64,000 bases of DNA from Poritiphilus flavus (GTDB taxonomy: Bacteria > Bacteroidota > Bacteroidia > Flavobacteriales > Flavobacteriaceae): NCBI RefSeq assembly GCF_009901585.1, contig NZ_WXYO01000003.1, positions 372,001-436,000 on the forward strand, given 5' to 3'. Under the pieces are notes generated by a model. It ran no database searches and was not told the origin of the DNA. It saw nothing but the letters and a program-made list of their open reading frames with translations. The position numbers and the translations under genes were made by a program. How positions within the stretch are numbered: position 1 is the first letter of the stretch; the number at the start of each line of letters is the position of its first letter. Positions 1 through 7,672 of the stretch are shown here, piece by piece.

Positions 1-343
1 ATCCTCAAAGCTGAAGTCTTACGATAGTTGGGGATGTTCAGTATACAGTAAGCAGTAAGCAGTGAACAGTAAGCAGTAAACATTAATCATGCGCTAAAGC
101 CTTGTAGGATGAATAATAAGTTTGCAGGTATTGGAATTGTCAGTTCGAGCGCAGTCGAGAACTAACTAAGGAATTGAATAGTGAACAGTCCTCCTTCGCC
201 ATGGCTACGCAGGATGAGATCAGCAGACATTCTGCAGTAAGCGGTGCGCAGTAAACAGTTGTCTTAATTCAACCAGTGACATTTAAAACTCAAAACTTAT
301 AAACTTAAACATGTACTTAAACTTAAGTTTACACTTCCACTCC
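1..343. repeat. Intergenic DNA with heptamer repeat remnants and REP-like palindromes
   Basis: No gene is visible here. Around 46-95 and 180-190 and 236-270 there are short runs of a degenerate heptamer of the form CAGTRAN (for example cagtaag, cagtgaa, cagtaaa), the same family as the large arrays near 3.1 kb and 25.8 kb. Two imperfect palindromes of the type scattered through flavobacterial genomes lie between them: one near 148-172 (arms TTCGAG/CGAGAA) and one near 190-220 (arms TCCT..GCC/GGC..AGGA as read on the minus strand). A TTTAAGTTT-like AT-rich stretch at 290-335 follows the stop of the oxidoreductase gene. The window edge cuts the region, so its full extent is unknown. Confidence 0.7.
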
Positions 344-2533
344 TTAAGCATTCAAAACCTCCAGCACCCGTTCAGGGGTGAAAGGCAGGTGCCTTAACCG
401 TTTGCCGGTAAGTTTTAAAAAGGCGTTGGCTATTGCTCCGGCTACCATAGGTGTGGCCGTTTCACCAACACCCTCTGGAATCTCAGTGGATGGGATAATC
501 GCAGTCTCTATGCTTTCCGGAACATCCTGGAATCGGAGCAGGTTATAATCGTGAAAATTGGACTGTTGTACTCTTCCGTCAACAATGGTAATCTGTTCTT
601 TGAGTACACTACTCATACCCATGATTATTCCACCTTCCATCTGAGCCTTAACATTATCTGGCTGCACCACAACACCAGCGTCCAGAGCTATCCAGAATTT
701 ATGCACCTTGATGTTGCCGGTATTTCGGTCTACGGAGATCTCACAGATCCCGGTACCCATAGAGCCGTGTTCCACAAAAGCCACGCCCTTTGCTCTGCCT
801 TCAGCAACCGGGGAGCCCCAGCCGGAGATTTCGGCAGCTTTTTCAAGCGTTGCCAATGCCCTTGGCGATTTTGCCATTAGTTTTCTTCTCAAATCAACCG
901 GGTCAATACTCTGGTCCAGGGCTATTTCATCCAACATGGACTCAATGGCGAATTTGTTAGGGCCATGTCCTACAGACCTCCAATGTTTCAACCTGATCCC
1001 ATGCGATGTCTCCCGCCATTCCACCAATTGATTGGGAATATCGTAATGGTCATTCCTTGCACCGCTGGTTACCAGTCTACCCCCATCGCCAACTACGCAA
1101 TGAGAAAAACCGCTGATATTTCCCTGAGCATCCGTACAGGCTTTTAGCCTTTGCAGTGAAAGAGGTCTGAATGTTCCGTAAGAAACATCATCTTCCCTGG
1201 TCCATATCAATTTTACGGGTAGCGGTGCCATCTCCTTAGCCAGAATGGCGCATTCATTGACAAAATCGTTCATACTCCTTCGCCCGAAACCTCCACCAAG
1301 GTACTGCAGATGAACGTTTACCTGTTCAGGTGGTACACCGACCAGATCCGGCACGCCTAATTTGGTATCCGGTCCTTGCTGACTACCTACCCATACGTCA
1401 GCACTTTTCTTATCTTCGGCCACCTGTATGACTGCGTTTAAAGGTTCCATTTGAGCGTGGTAGACATAATCATTCTTAAAGTCAACTTCATAGACTTTAG
1501 CCGCTTTTTTCATGGCTTGGCCTACATCGCCCAATTCAACAATGGCATCGCCCTTTTTTCTGCTGTCTGCGATCTGTTTGTATTCTGGATAAATATCCTG
1601 GGAATTAAATCCGGAAGCCTGGGCTTCGCTCCAATCTATTTGCAAACTTTTTTTGGCAGCCAAAGCCTCTTCAAGAGTTTTAGCCACTACGCCTATAGCA
1701 TAGTCAAAGGGAACCAGTTTGAGCACCCCTTCCATTGCGAGGATTTCGTCCTCGTTGGTAAGCGTTGGAGTGGCTGCGTTGAGCTTGCCTCTTTCCAAAA
1801 CCCCATAAACCATTTGGGGAAGGCGGAGGTCTATGGCAAATTGGGCACTTCCGTCTACTTTGGATGGAATCTCTGTACGAGGTATTTCCCGGCCAACCAA
1901 TCGGAAATCTTTTTGATCTTTAAAATCCGATTCGCTGAGATCAGGCAGGGTTTCAGGCATACTTAGATAGGGTACCAGGTCCCCATAACTTATTTTTCGA
2001 TTGCTGTTTTCGTGTATCACAAAGCTATCCTCTGTCCTTAGCTCTTCGATTGGGGTATTCCAATGAGCCGCCGCAGAGCTTAGTAAAACATAGCGTGCCT
2101 GGGCGCCAGCCTTCCGCATTACAGGATAGTAACTTTTGGTAGTTCGGCTACCTACGGTAAACATTAATTTGCTACCAGGTGCCCAACCTTCCGAACCGTA
2201 GATGTCTGTCTCCTGGGGTGAAAATTCTACCTTAACCTTAGACCAATCCGCGTCCATTTCTTCGGCAAAGACAAGCGGTAGGGAAGTCATGGAACCTTGG
2301 CCCATTTCGGCGGCAGGGTTATAAATGGTGATTTCCCCATCCTCCGTAATCTGAACCCAGGCTGTTATTGGGTGTTTTTGGAGCTGTTTTTTAAGGGCAT
2401 TGCTGTCTTTACAGGAAATTAGATGAGGTAACATTCCGGAAGCGCCAATAAACAATGCCACTCCGCCGGAAGATTTTAGAAATTTCCTTCGGCTCATGCC
2501 TTCTACCGGATCTGTTTGGGCTTTATTTTTCAT
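344..2533 (-). CDS. Molybdopterin-binding large subunit of a xanthine oxidase-family hydroxylase (isoquinoline 1-oxidoreductase beta-like)
   Basis: Large subunit (729 aa) of a molybdenum hydroxylase that oxidises aldehydes or N-heterocycles with water as oxygen donor. It begins with a twin-arginine signal (SRRKFLK, residues 14-20), a hydrophobic stretch, and Cys41 in a lipobox-like context (LISC), so export by Tat and possibly lipid anchoring are expected. The C-terminal GVGE motif (residues 688-691) supplies the catalytic Glu of the xanthine oxidase family, and FGRRS/GGGFGRR-type Moco-contact sequence lies mid-protein. The 2Fe-2S subunit gene lies 13 bp upstream. No FAD subunit is present, as in isoquinoline 1-oxidoreductase, so electrons probably go to a membrane cytochrome. 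The substrate is unknown. Confidence 0.88.
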   Translation of the reverse strand: MKNKAQTDPVEGMSRRKFLKSSGGVALFIGASGMLPHLISCKDSNALKKQLQKHPITAWVQITEDGEITIYNPAAEMGQGSMTSLPLVFAEEMDADWSKVKVEFSPQETDIYGSEGWAPGSKLMFTVGSRTTKSYYPVMRKAGAQARYVLLSSAAAHWNTPIEELRTEDSFVIHENSNRKISYGDLVPYLSMPETLPDLSESDFKDQKDFRLVGREIPRTEIPSKVDGSAQFAIDLRLPQMVYGVLERGKLNAATPTLTNEDEILAMEGVLKLVPFDYAIGVVAKTLEEALAAKKSLQIDWSEAQASGFNSQDIYPEYKQIADSRKKGDAIVELGDVGQAMKKAAKVYEVDFKNDYVYHAQMEPLNAVIQVAEDKKSADVWVGSQQGPDTKLGVPDLVGVPPEQVNVHLQYLGGGFGRRSMNDFVNECAILAKEMAPLPVKLIWTREDDVSYGTFRPLSLQRLKACTDAQGNISGFSHCVVGDGGRLVTSGARNDHYDIPNQLVEWRETSHGIRLKHWRSVGHGPNKFAIESMLDEIALDQSIDPVDLRRKLMAKSPRALATLEKAAEISGWGSPVAEGRAKGVAFVEHGSMGTGICEISVDRNTGNIKVHKFWIALDAGVVVQPDNVKAQMEGGIIMGMSSVLKEQITIVDGRVQQSNFHDYNLLRFQDVPESIETAIIPSTEIPEGVGETATPMVAGAIANAFLKLTGKRLRHLPFTPERVLEVLNA

Positions 2534-2546
2534 TGGAATCTATGAG

Positions 2547-3014
2547 CTAGGTGGATTGTGTATTTGCTGCAAGTTCAATAGCCTTAATCACGCGCATGTA
2601 AGTGCCGCAACGACAAAGAATACCGTTCATATAGGTCTTTATTTCTTCTGTACTTGGATTTGGATTTTCCTCCAACAAGGCCACTGCCTGCATGATCTGA
2701 CCGGATTGGCAGTACCCGCACTGCGGTGCCTGCGCTTCAATCCAGGCTTTTTGAACAGTATGGGTTCCGTTCACGGATAATCCTTCAATTGTCCGGATCT
2801 TTTGACCGTCACTAACGTTATCTACCTGGAGCATACAGGCTCTCATAGGTCTGTTGTCTACATGGATGGTGCATGCGCCGCATTGCGCGATACCACAGCC
2901 GTATTTGGTTCCCGTTAGCCCTAAGTGTTCCCTTAGTACCCAAAGAAGTGAAGTTCCCTCTGCAACTTCAACCTCCTGAGCGGTGTTATTGATATTCAAC
3001 CTGAATGTTGCCAT
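2547..3014 (-). CDS. 2Fe-2S small subunit of the molybdenum hydroxylase (isoquinoline 1-oxidoreductase alpha-like)
   Basis: 155-aa electron-transfer subunit. Two [2Fe-2S] clusters are readable: the plant-ferredoxin-type set C40, C45, C48, C60 and the second helical-domain set C99, C102, C134, C136 (CGYC and CRC motifs). This is the standard architecture of the small subunit of xanthine oxidase-family enzymes without a separate FAD protein. It has no signal peptide of its own; in this family it is carried to the periplasm in complex with the Tat-targeted large subunit encoded immediately downstream. Start ATG at 3014 gives the usual N-terminus (a beta strand leading to the first cluster). Confidence 0.9.
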   Translation of the reverse strand: MATFRLNINNTAQEVEVAEGTSLLWVLREHLGLTGTKYGCGIAQCGACTIHVDNRPMRACMLQVDNVSDGQKIRTIEGLSVNGTHTVQKAWIEAQAPQCGYCQSGQIMQAVALLEENPNPSTEEIKTYMNGILCRCGTYMRVIKAIELAANTQST

Positions 3015-3099
3015 ACCCTAAAGAATTGTTTCCGTTAAGTTACAGAAAAAGAAGATTGAAGGCTACAGGAATTTGAAATATTAGTGGATCTATTGATCA

Positions 3100-3642
3100 G
3101 TAGTCAGTCTCGATAGCTATCGGGAGTGGGCAGTAAACAGTAAGCAGTAAGCAGTGAACAGTGGGCAGTAATCAGTGATCTTCAAATCTTCAAATTGCTA
3201 CATTTCCACATTTTTTAATTAGTCCCTTTTCCGCTTTTAAAATGCAGTGAAAACAGCTAATTTAAAATTGGGGTGGGGTTTAGCATCCCTGTTTCAGTAA
3301 ACAGTAATCAGTAATCAGTGAGCAGTTAATTTCACAATTCCTCAATTTTACAATTTCACATTCCCTCATTTTCAAATCTTCAAATTGACAAACCATCAAA
3401 TCAACAAATCGCCTTTTCTGCTTTTAAATTGCAGTGTCCGGGGTTAATTTAAGATTGGGGTGGGGTTTAGCACCCCTGTTTCAGTAAACAGTAATCAGTG
3501 AGCAGTGAACAGTTCTCCCCGGTATAGTTGATGGTTGATAGTTGATTGTTGATAGTCTGTGTACAGTGTAAGATGGATATACGATGTACGATATTAAATA
3601 CGCAATATAGGCTCTTCAACGTATTTTGCAAATAATTCAAGA
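3100..3642. repeat. Composite repeat, left part: heptamer and octamer blocks around two GC-rich core units
   Basis: Gene-free mosaic. In order: a CAGTRAN heptamer run (about 3126-3178) next to a palindrome of the TCTCGATAGCTATCGGGA type (about 3105-3125); a short CAAATYTT-type octamer run; core unit 1 (about 3212-3294, ccgcttttaa...ggggtggggtttagca); more CAGTRAN; an octamer run of CAAATTTT/TCACATTC type (about 3335-3408); core unit 2 (3412-3483); CAGTRAN again; a GTTGATR heptamer run (about 3525-3555); a GTACGAT-type heptamer run (about 3570-3600); then a unique stretch to 3642. The section 3412-3658 recurs inverted at 25671-25924. Confidence 0.9.
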
Positions 3643-4176
3643 ATTCGTCTAAACATCCAACCCTCTAACTGTCCATCAATCTAATCGTCCAAAAGTCCAA
3701 CCATCTAACGATCCAACCGTCCAACCGTCTATCTATCTAATAATCTAACCCTCCGTCCGTCTAATCATCCAACCCTACAATAATCCAACATTCTAACTAT
3801 CTAACAATCCAACAGTCTAACCATCCATCAGTCTAACTATCTAATAATCCAACTGTCCAACCATCTAACCATCTAACCCTCCATCCATCTAATCGTCCAA
3901 AAGTCCAATCATCTAACGATCCAACCGTCTAACTATCTAACCATCCAACAGTCTAACTATCAAATAATCCAACAGTCTAACCATCTAACGATCCAACCGT
4001 CTAACTATCTAACAATCCAACAGTCTAACCATCTAACGATCCAACCGTCTAACTATCTAACAATCCAACAGTCTAACCATCTAACGATCCAACCGTCTAA
4101 CTATCTAACAATCCAACAGTCTAACCAAGTCTAACAAGTCCAGCCATCCAAACATCTATCAATCCAACCCTCTAAA
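3643..4176. repeat. Degenerate octamer tandem array (AACNRTCY), about 66 units
   Basis: The sequence can be cut almost without a gap into 8-base units of the form AACNRTCY (aaccatct, aacgatcc, aaccgtct, aactatct and so on); only near 4127-4146 do units of 9-10 bases appear. Within it, 3971-4114 holds three perfect copies of a 48-bp higher-order unit made of six octamers, followed by a 12-base partial copy. A period of eight cannot stay in a codon frame and no start codon context is present, so it is not coding. It abuts the operator and promoter region of the GH31 gene. Confidence 0.93.
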
Positions 4177-4200
4177 CCCTTAATCAGCCAATTTACGCTC

Positions 4201-4218
4201 AACTACAACGTTGTAGTT
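4201..4218. promoter_or_regulatory. 18-bp perfect palindrome, candidate LacI-type operator
   Basis: AACTACAACGTTGTAGTT is a perfect dyad with a central CG, the geometry typical of LacI/GalR-family operators. Its right half overlaps a plausible -33 TTG (4211-4213), so a bound repressor would block the promoter of the alpha-glucosidase gene. No LacI-family gene lies in the window. Assignment to LacI is inference from shape only. Confidence 0.5.
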
Positions 4219-4244
4219 CACAAATTGGGGAAAAGATAACTTTC
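4211..4244 (+). promoter_or_regulatory. Candidate promoter of the GH31 gene
   Basis: TTG at 4211-4213 and TAACTTTC at 4237-4244 (one mismatch to TAnnTTTG) are 23 bases apart, within the range of Bacteroidota vegetative promoters. A second possible -7 box, TATCTTTA, lies at 4284-4291 without a good -33. Both give transcripts that begin upstream of the ATG at 4344. Confidence 0.4.
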
Positions 4245-4343
4245 ATTTTATTTCCTAAAGTCTTTTTTTTGCCGGTTCGGATGTATCTTTACCCTTTCGC
4301 TGTGAGGTCGGGGGTTGCAGCCGAATCTTTCAAAAAAACCACT

Positions 4344-6743
4344 ATGATTACCAACACAGAACTGGAATACAAAGGGAATTTATATCCCAATCAAATAATA
4401 GATTTCAAAAAAGATACCGATAAATTTTACTTCACAACACAGAACGGGGTGATCCTGGAACTAACTGTCCTAAGGAACAGTGCTCTGCGCTTTAGATATG
4501 CCACAGAACATGTCTTTGAACCCGATTTCTCCTATGCCATCGATAAGAATGCGAGTCGTGGCTATGACAAACTCGAAGTGGAAGAGACCAAAACAGAATA
4601 TCTGGTCGAAACCTCCAAGCTGAAGGTCCTTGTTGACAAGAAGACCATGAGGATACAGATTTCTGATAGGGACGGTAATATCATTAACGAAGACGAGCTG
4701 GGCTTCCATTGGGAAGAAAACTATACCTACGGAGGAAATACCGTCAAAATGAGTAAGATCACCCAAACCGGCGAGAGTTTCTACGGTATGGGCGACAAAG
4801 CTACCCATACCAACCTTAAAGGGAAACGGGTTAATAATTGGGTTACAGATCAGTACGCCTACGGAAAAGATCAGGACCCGCTTTACAAAGCAATACCGTT
4901 TTATATAGGCCTGCATCATAACAAGGCTTATGGGATCTTTTTCGATAATACTTTCCGATCTTATTTCGACTTCTCCCACGAACGCCGCAATACCACCAGC
5001 TTTTGGGCCGATGGAGGGGAGATGAATTACTATTTCTTTTACGGTCCGGATATCGCCAGGGTAGTGCGCTCCTATACCGACCTTACCGGAACCCCGGAAC
5101 TTCCACCTTTGTGGGCGCTGGGTTATCATCAGTCCAAATGGAGTTACTACCCCGAAAAAAGAGTAAAAGATCTGGCGGCTAAGTTCAGAAAACTCAATAT
5201 CCCCTGCGATGCGATTTACCTGGACATCGACTATATGGATGGTTTCCGATGTTTTACATGGGATAAGACCAGGTTTCCGGATCCCAAAGCTATGATAGAT
5301 GAGCTTTACGAGGACGGTTTCAAAACCGTTGTCATGATAGATCCGGGGATTAAGGTGGACAAGGACTACTGGGTGTATCAGGAAGCCCGGGACAAGGACT
5401 ATTTCTGCAAAAGAGCGGATGGACCCTACCTGAGGGGTAAGGTATGGCCGGGCGACTGTAATTTCCCTGATTTCACCAACCCTGAAGTACGGGAATGGTG
5501 GGCAGAACTGTACAAGGGATTGATCGTTGAGGATGGCGTACATGCGGTTTGGAACGATATGAATGAACCCGCGGTAATGGAGGTTCCTACTAAAACAGCC
5601 CCCCTGGATGTAAGGCATGATTATGACGGACATCCCTGCAGCCACAGAAAAGCTCACAATGTTTACGGAATGCAAATGGTTCGGGCCACTTACGAAGGAG
5701 TAAAGAAATATGTTTACCCCAAGAGGCCATTTGTTATTACCAGAGCGGCCTATGCCGGAGCCCAGCGCTTTTCCTCTACCTGGACGGGGGACAATGTGGC
5801 TACCTGGGAACACCTCTGGATCGCCAATGTACAGGTACAGCGCATGTGTATGAGCGGAATGTCCTTTGTAGGATCCGATATTGGAGGATTTGCAGAGCAA
5901 CCAAGCGGTGAGCTTTTTGCACGTTGGATACAACTTGGGGTTTTCCACCCTTTCTGCCGAGTGCATTCCAGTGGAGACCACGGCGACCAGGAACCCTGGT
6001 CCTTTGATACGGAAGTAACCAACATCGTCCGCAAATTCATCGAGATCCGATACCAGTTGCTTCCTTACCTCTACACCATGTTCTGGAAGTATGTGAAAGA
6101 GAGGATGCCAATGCTTAAATCTCTGGTATATTTTGACCAGGAAGACCAGCAGACGCATTTCCGGACGGATGAGTTCATATTCGGGGAGCACATACTGGTG
6201 TGTCCAATTCAGGAACCTAACGCCAAGGGAAGAAGGATGTACATCCCACGTGGAAAATGGCATAACTTTTGGACTGGTGAGGTCGTAGAAGGAGGTATGG
6301 AGAAATGGGTGGTAGCGGATATTGACAAGATCCCACTCTTCATCAAAGAAGGTGCCATTATACCTAAGTATCCGGTACAGCAATATGTGGGAGAAAAGCA
6401 AATAGACCAACTTACACTGGATGTGTATTACAAAAGTGGAGTGGAAAATTCGACAGTCTATGAGGATGCCGAGGAGGGTTATGATTATACCAAAGGAAGG
6501 TACAGCGTAAGGAATTTCAAACTGAACGGAAAAGACAAGGAGCTGATCGTTCAGCAATTCAAAGACGGGACCTATATTACCTCGTATGAGACCTTTAAGA
6601 TCAACCTCATTGGACTACCGTTTAAAATAGCTTCCATCGAAGTTGACAATGAACCGGTTTCCTTAAAAGAAGTGCGATTAAACGGGAATAATTCCATTGA
6701 GATCAGCAAAAATTTTACCGAATTGCACATTACCGGAAAGTGA
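4344..6743 (+). CDS. Glycoside hydrolase family 31 alpha-glucosidase
   Basis: Retaining alpha-glucosidase of family GH31, 799 aa from the preferred start. The catalytic nucleophile is Asp405 in the signature WNDMNEP and the acid/base is Asp483 in TWTGDN; an N-terminal GH31 beta-domain, the (beta/alpha)8 barrel and C-terminal beta domains follow the usual order. The open frame extends upstream to 4269, but those 25 residues (MPVRMYLYPF...) look unlike any GH31 N-terminus and overlap a possible -7 box at 4284-4291, so ATG 4344 (MITNTELEYKG) is chosen. No signal peptide, so it probably acts in the cytoplasm on imported maltooligosaccharides or related alpha-glucosides. It is monocistronic as far as visible. 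Confidence 0.93.
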   Translation: MITNTELEYKGNLYPNQIIDFKKDTDKFYFTTQNGVILELTVLRNSALRFRYATEHVFEPDFSYAIDKNASRGYDKLEVEETKTEYLVETSKLKVLVDKKTMRIQISDRDGNIINEDELGFHWEENYTYGGNTVKMSKITQTGESFYGMGDKATHTNLKGKRVNNWVTDQYAYGKDQDPLYKAIPFYIGLHHNKAYGIFFDNTFRSYFDFSHERRNTTSFWADGGEMNYYFFYGPDIARVVRSYTDLTGTPELPPLWALGYHQSKWSYYPEKRVKDLAAKFRKLNIPCDAIYLDIDYMDGFRCFTWDKTRFPDPKAMIDELYEDGFKTVVMIDPGIKVDKDYWVYQEARDKDYFCKRADGPYLRGKVWPGDCNFPDFTNPEVREWWAELYKGLIVEDGVHAVWNDMNEPAVMEVPTKTAPLDVRHDYDGHPCSHRKAHNVYGMQMVRATYEGVKKYVYPKRPFVITRAAYAGAQRFSSTWTGDNVATWEHLWIANVQVQRMCMSGMSFVGSDIGGFAEQPSGELFARWIQLGVFHPFCRVHSSGDHGDQEPWSFDTEVTNIVRKFIEIRYQLLPYLYTMFWKYVKERMPMLKSLVYFDQEDQQTHFRTDEFIFGEHILVCPIQEPNAKGRRMYIPRGKWHNFWTGEVVEGGMEKWVVADIDKIPLFIKEGAIIPKYPVQQYVGEKQIDQLTLDVYYKSGVENSTVYEDAEEGYDYTKGRYSVRNFKLNGKDKELIVQQFKDGTYITSYETFKINLIGLPFKIASIEVDNEPVSLKEVRLNGNNSIEISKNFTELHITGK

Positions 6744-6785
6744 TTTTTTGTACTTTTCTAAGTAGAAAACACTAACATAAATAAA

Positions 6786-7601
6786 ATGAATAAACAGAAA
6801 ATCATACTGACAGTGGTGGTCTTCCTGGCCGTCGCTGCCTGTAAAACAAATCCGTTTACGGGGAAAAGTACGCTTAACTTTTACCCCAACAGCCAGATTT
6901 TCCCGACGGCTTTTGCTCAGTACGATCAGTTCCTGGGCGAAAATAAGGTGGTTGAGGGAACTACGGAGGCCAAAATGATCGAAAAAGTCGGGCAACGTAT
7001 TGCCTCTGCCGCGGAACGCTGGCTAACGGCCAATGGATATCCGGGTTATCTGAAGGATTACAGATGGGAATACAATCTGGTTGAAGACAAGACGGTCAAC
7101 GCTTGGTGTATGCCCGGTGGCAAGATCGTATTCTACACCGGTATTCTTCCCATTTGCCAGGGAGAGACCGGAGTAGCTGTGGTTATGGGGCACGAGGTAG
7201 CCCATGCCCTGGCAGATCACGGCGCACAACGAATGAGTGCCGGCACCTTACAACAATTGGGTGCTGTGGCGGGAAATGTAGCCATACAGGATCCTGAGAA
7301 ACGAAATATGTTTAATCAAGCCTATGGTATCGGGACTACGGTAGGAGGGATGTTGCCTTTTAGCCGAAGCCATGAGACTGAGGCAGACAGAATAGGGCTG
7401 CAGATTATGGCCATTGCAGGTTATAACCCCTACGAAGCCGCGGAATTGTGGAAGCGGATGAAAGCCAAGGCAGGAGGACAGGCGCCACCGGAATTCCTAA
7501 GTACGCACCCATCTAATGACACCAGGATCGCGAATTTAACGAATTGGGCTCCTTTGGCGGAAGCAGAAGCCAGGAAATTTGGGGTTTCCTCATTTCAATA
7601 G
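6786..7601 (+). CDS. M48 family metalloprotease, lipoprotein (LoiP/BepA-like)
   Basis: 271-aa zinc metallopeptidase. A lipoprotein signal (hydrophobic stretch ending VAAC, Cys at about residue 20) is followed by the M48 domain: zinc ligands His136 and His140 with catalytic Glu137 in GHEVAHALADH, and Glu199 in HETEAD as third ligand. Single-domain M48 lipoproteins of this length resemble E. coli LoiP/YggG, which work in outer-membrane quality control in the periplasm; that role here is inference. Transcribed alone: a terminator hairpin follows before the MFS gene. Confidence 0.9.
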   Translation: MNKQKIILTVVVFLAVAACKTNPFTGKSTLNFYPNSQIFPTAFAQYDQFLGENKVVEGTTEAKMIEKVGQRIASAAERWLTANGYPGYLKDYRWEYNLVEDKTVNAWCMPGGKIVFYTGILPICQGETGVAVVMGHEVAHALADHGAQRMSAGTLQQLGAVAGNVAIQDPEKRNMFNQAYGIGTTVGGMLPFSRSHETEADRIGLQIMAIAGYNPYEAAELWKRMKAKAGGQAPPEFLSTHPSNDTRIANLTNWAPLAEAEARKFGVSSFQ

Positions 7602-7639
7602 ACACTGCTTTGAACAAGGCAAACCAAAAACACTTAACA

Positions 7640-7668
7640 AAGTCATTCCTTTAAGGGATGGCTTTTTT
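7640..7668 (+). terminator. Rho-independent terminator after the M48 gene
   Basis: A 10-bp stem (AAGTCATTCC with GGGATGGCTT, two G-T pairs), loop TTTAA, followed directly by a run of T. It ends four bases before the ATG of the next gene, so that gene needs a promoter inside or upstream of the hairpin, or readthrough. Confidence 0.75.
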
Positions 7669-7672
7669 ATAA

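Noticed and set aside
3971-4114. 48-bp repeats considered as a CRISPR array
   Set aside because: There are no unique spacers between the copies; each copy is itself six octamers and cas genes are absent.
4470-6557. 695-codon open frame on the minus strand
   Set aside because: It lies antiparallel to the GH31 gene, whose active-site motifs are unmistakable. Its translation has no recognisable domain; codon bias of the real gene explains the open antisense frame.
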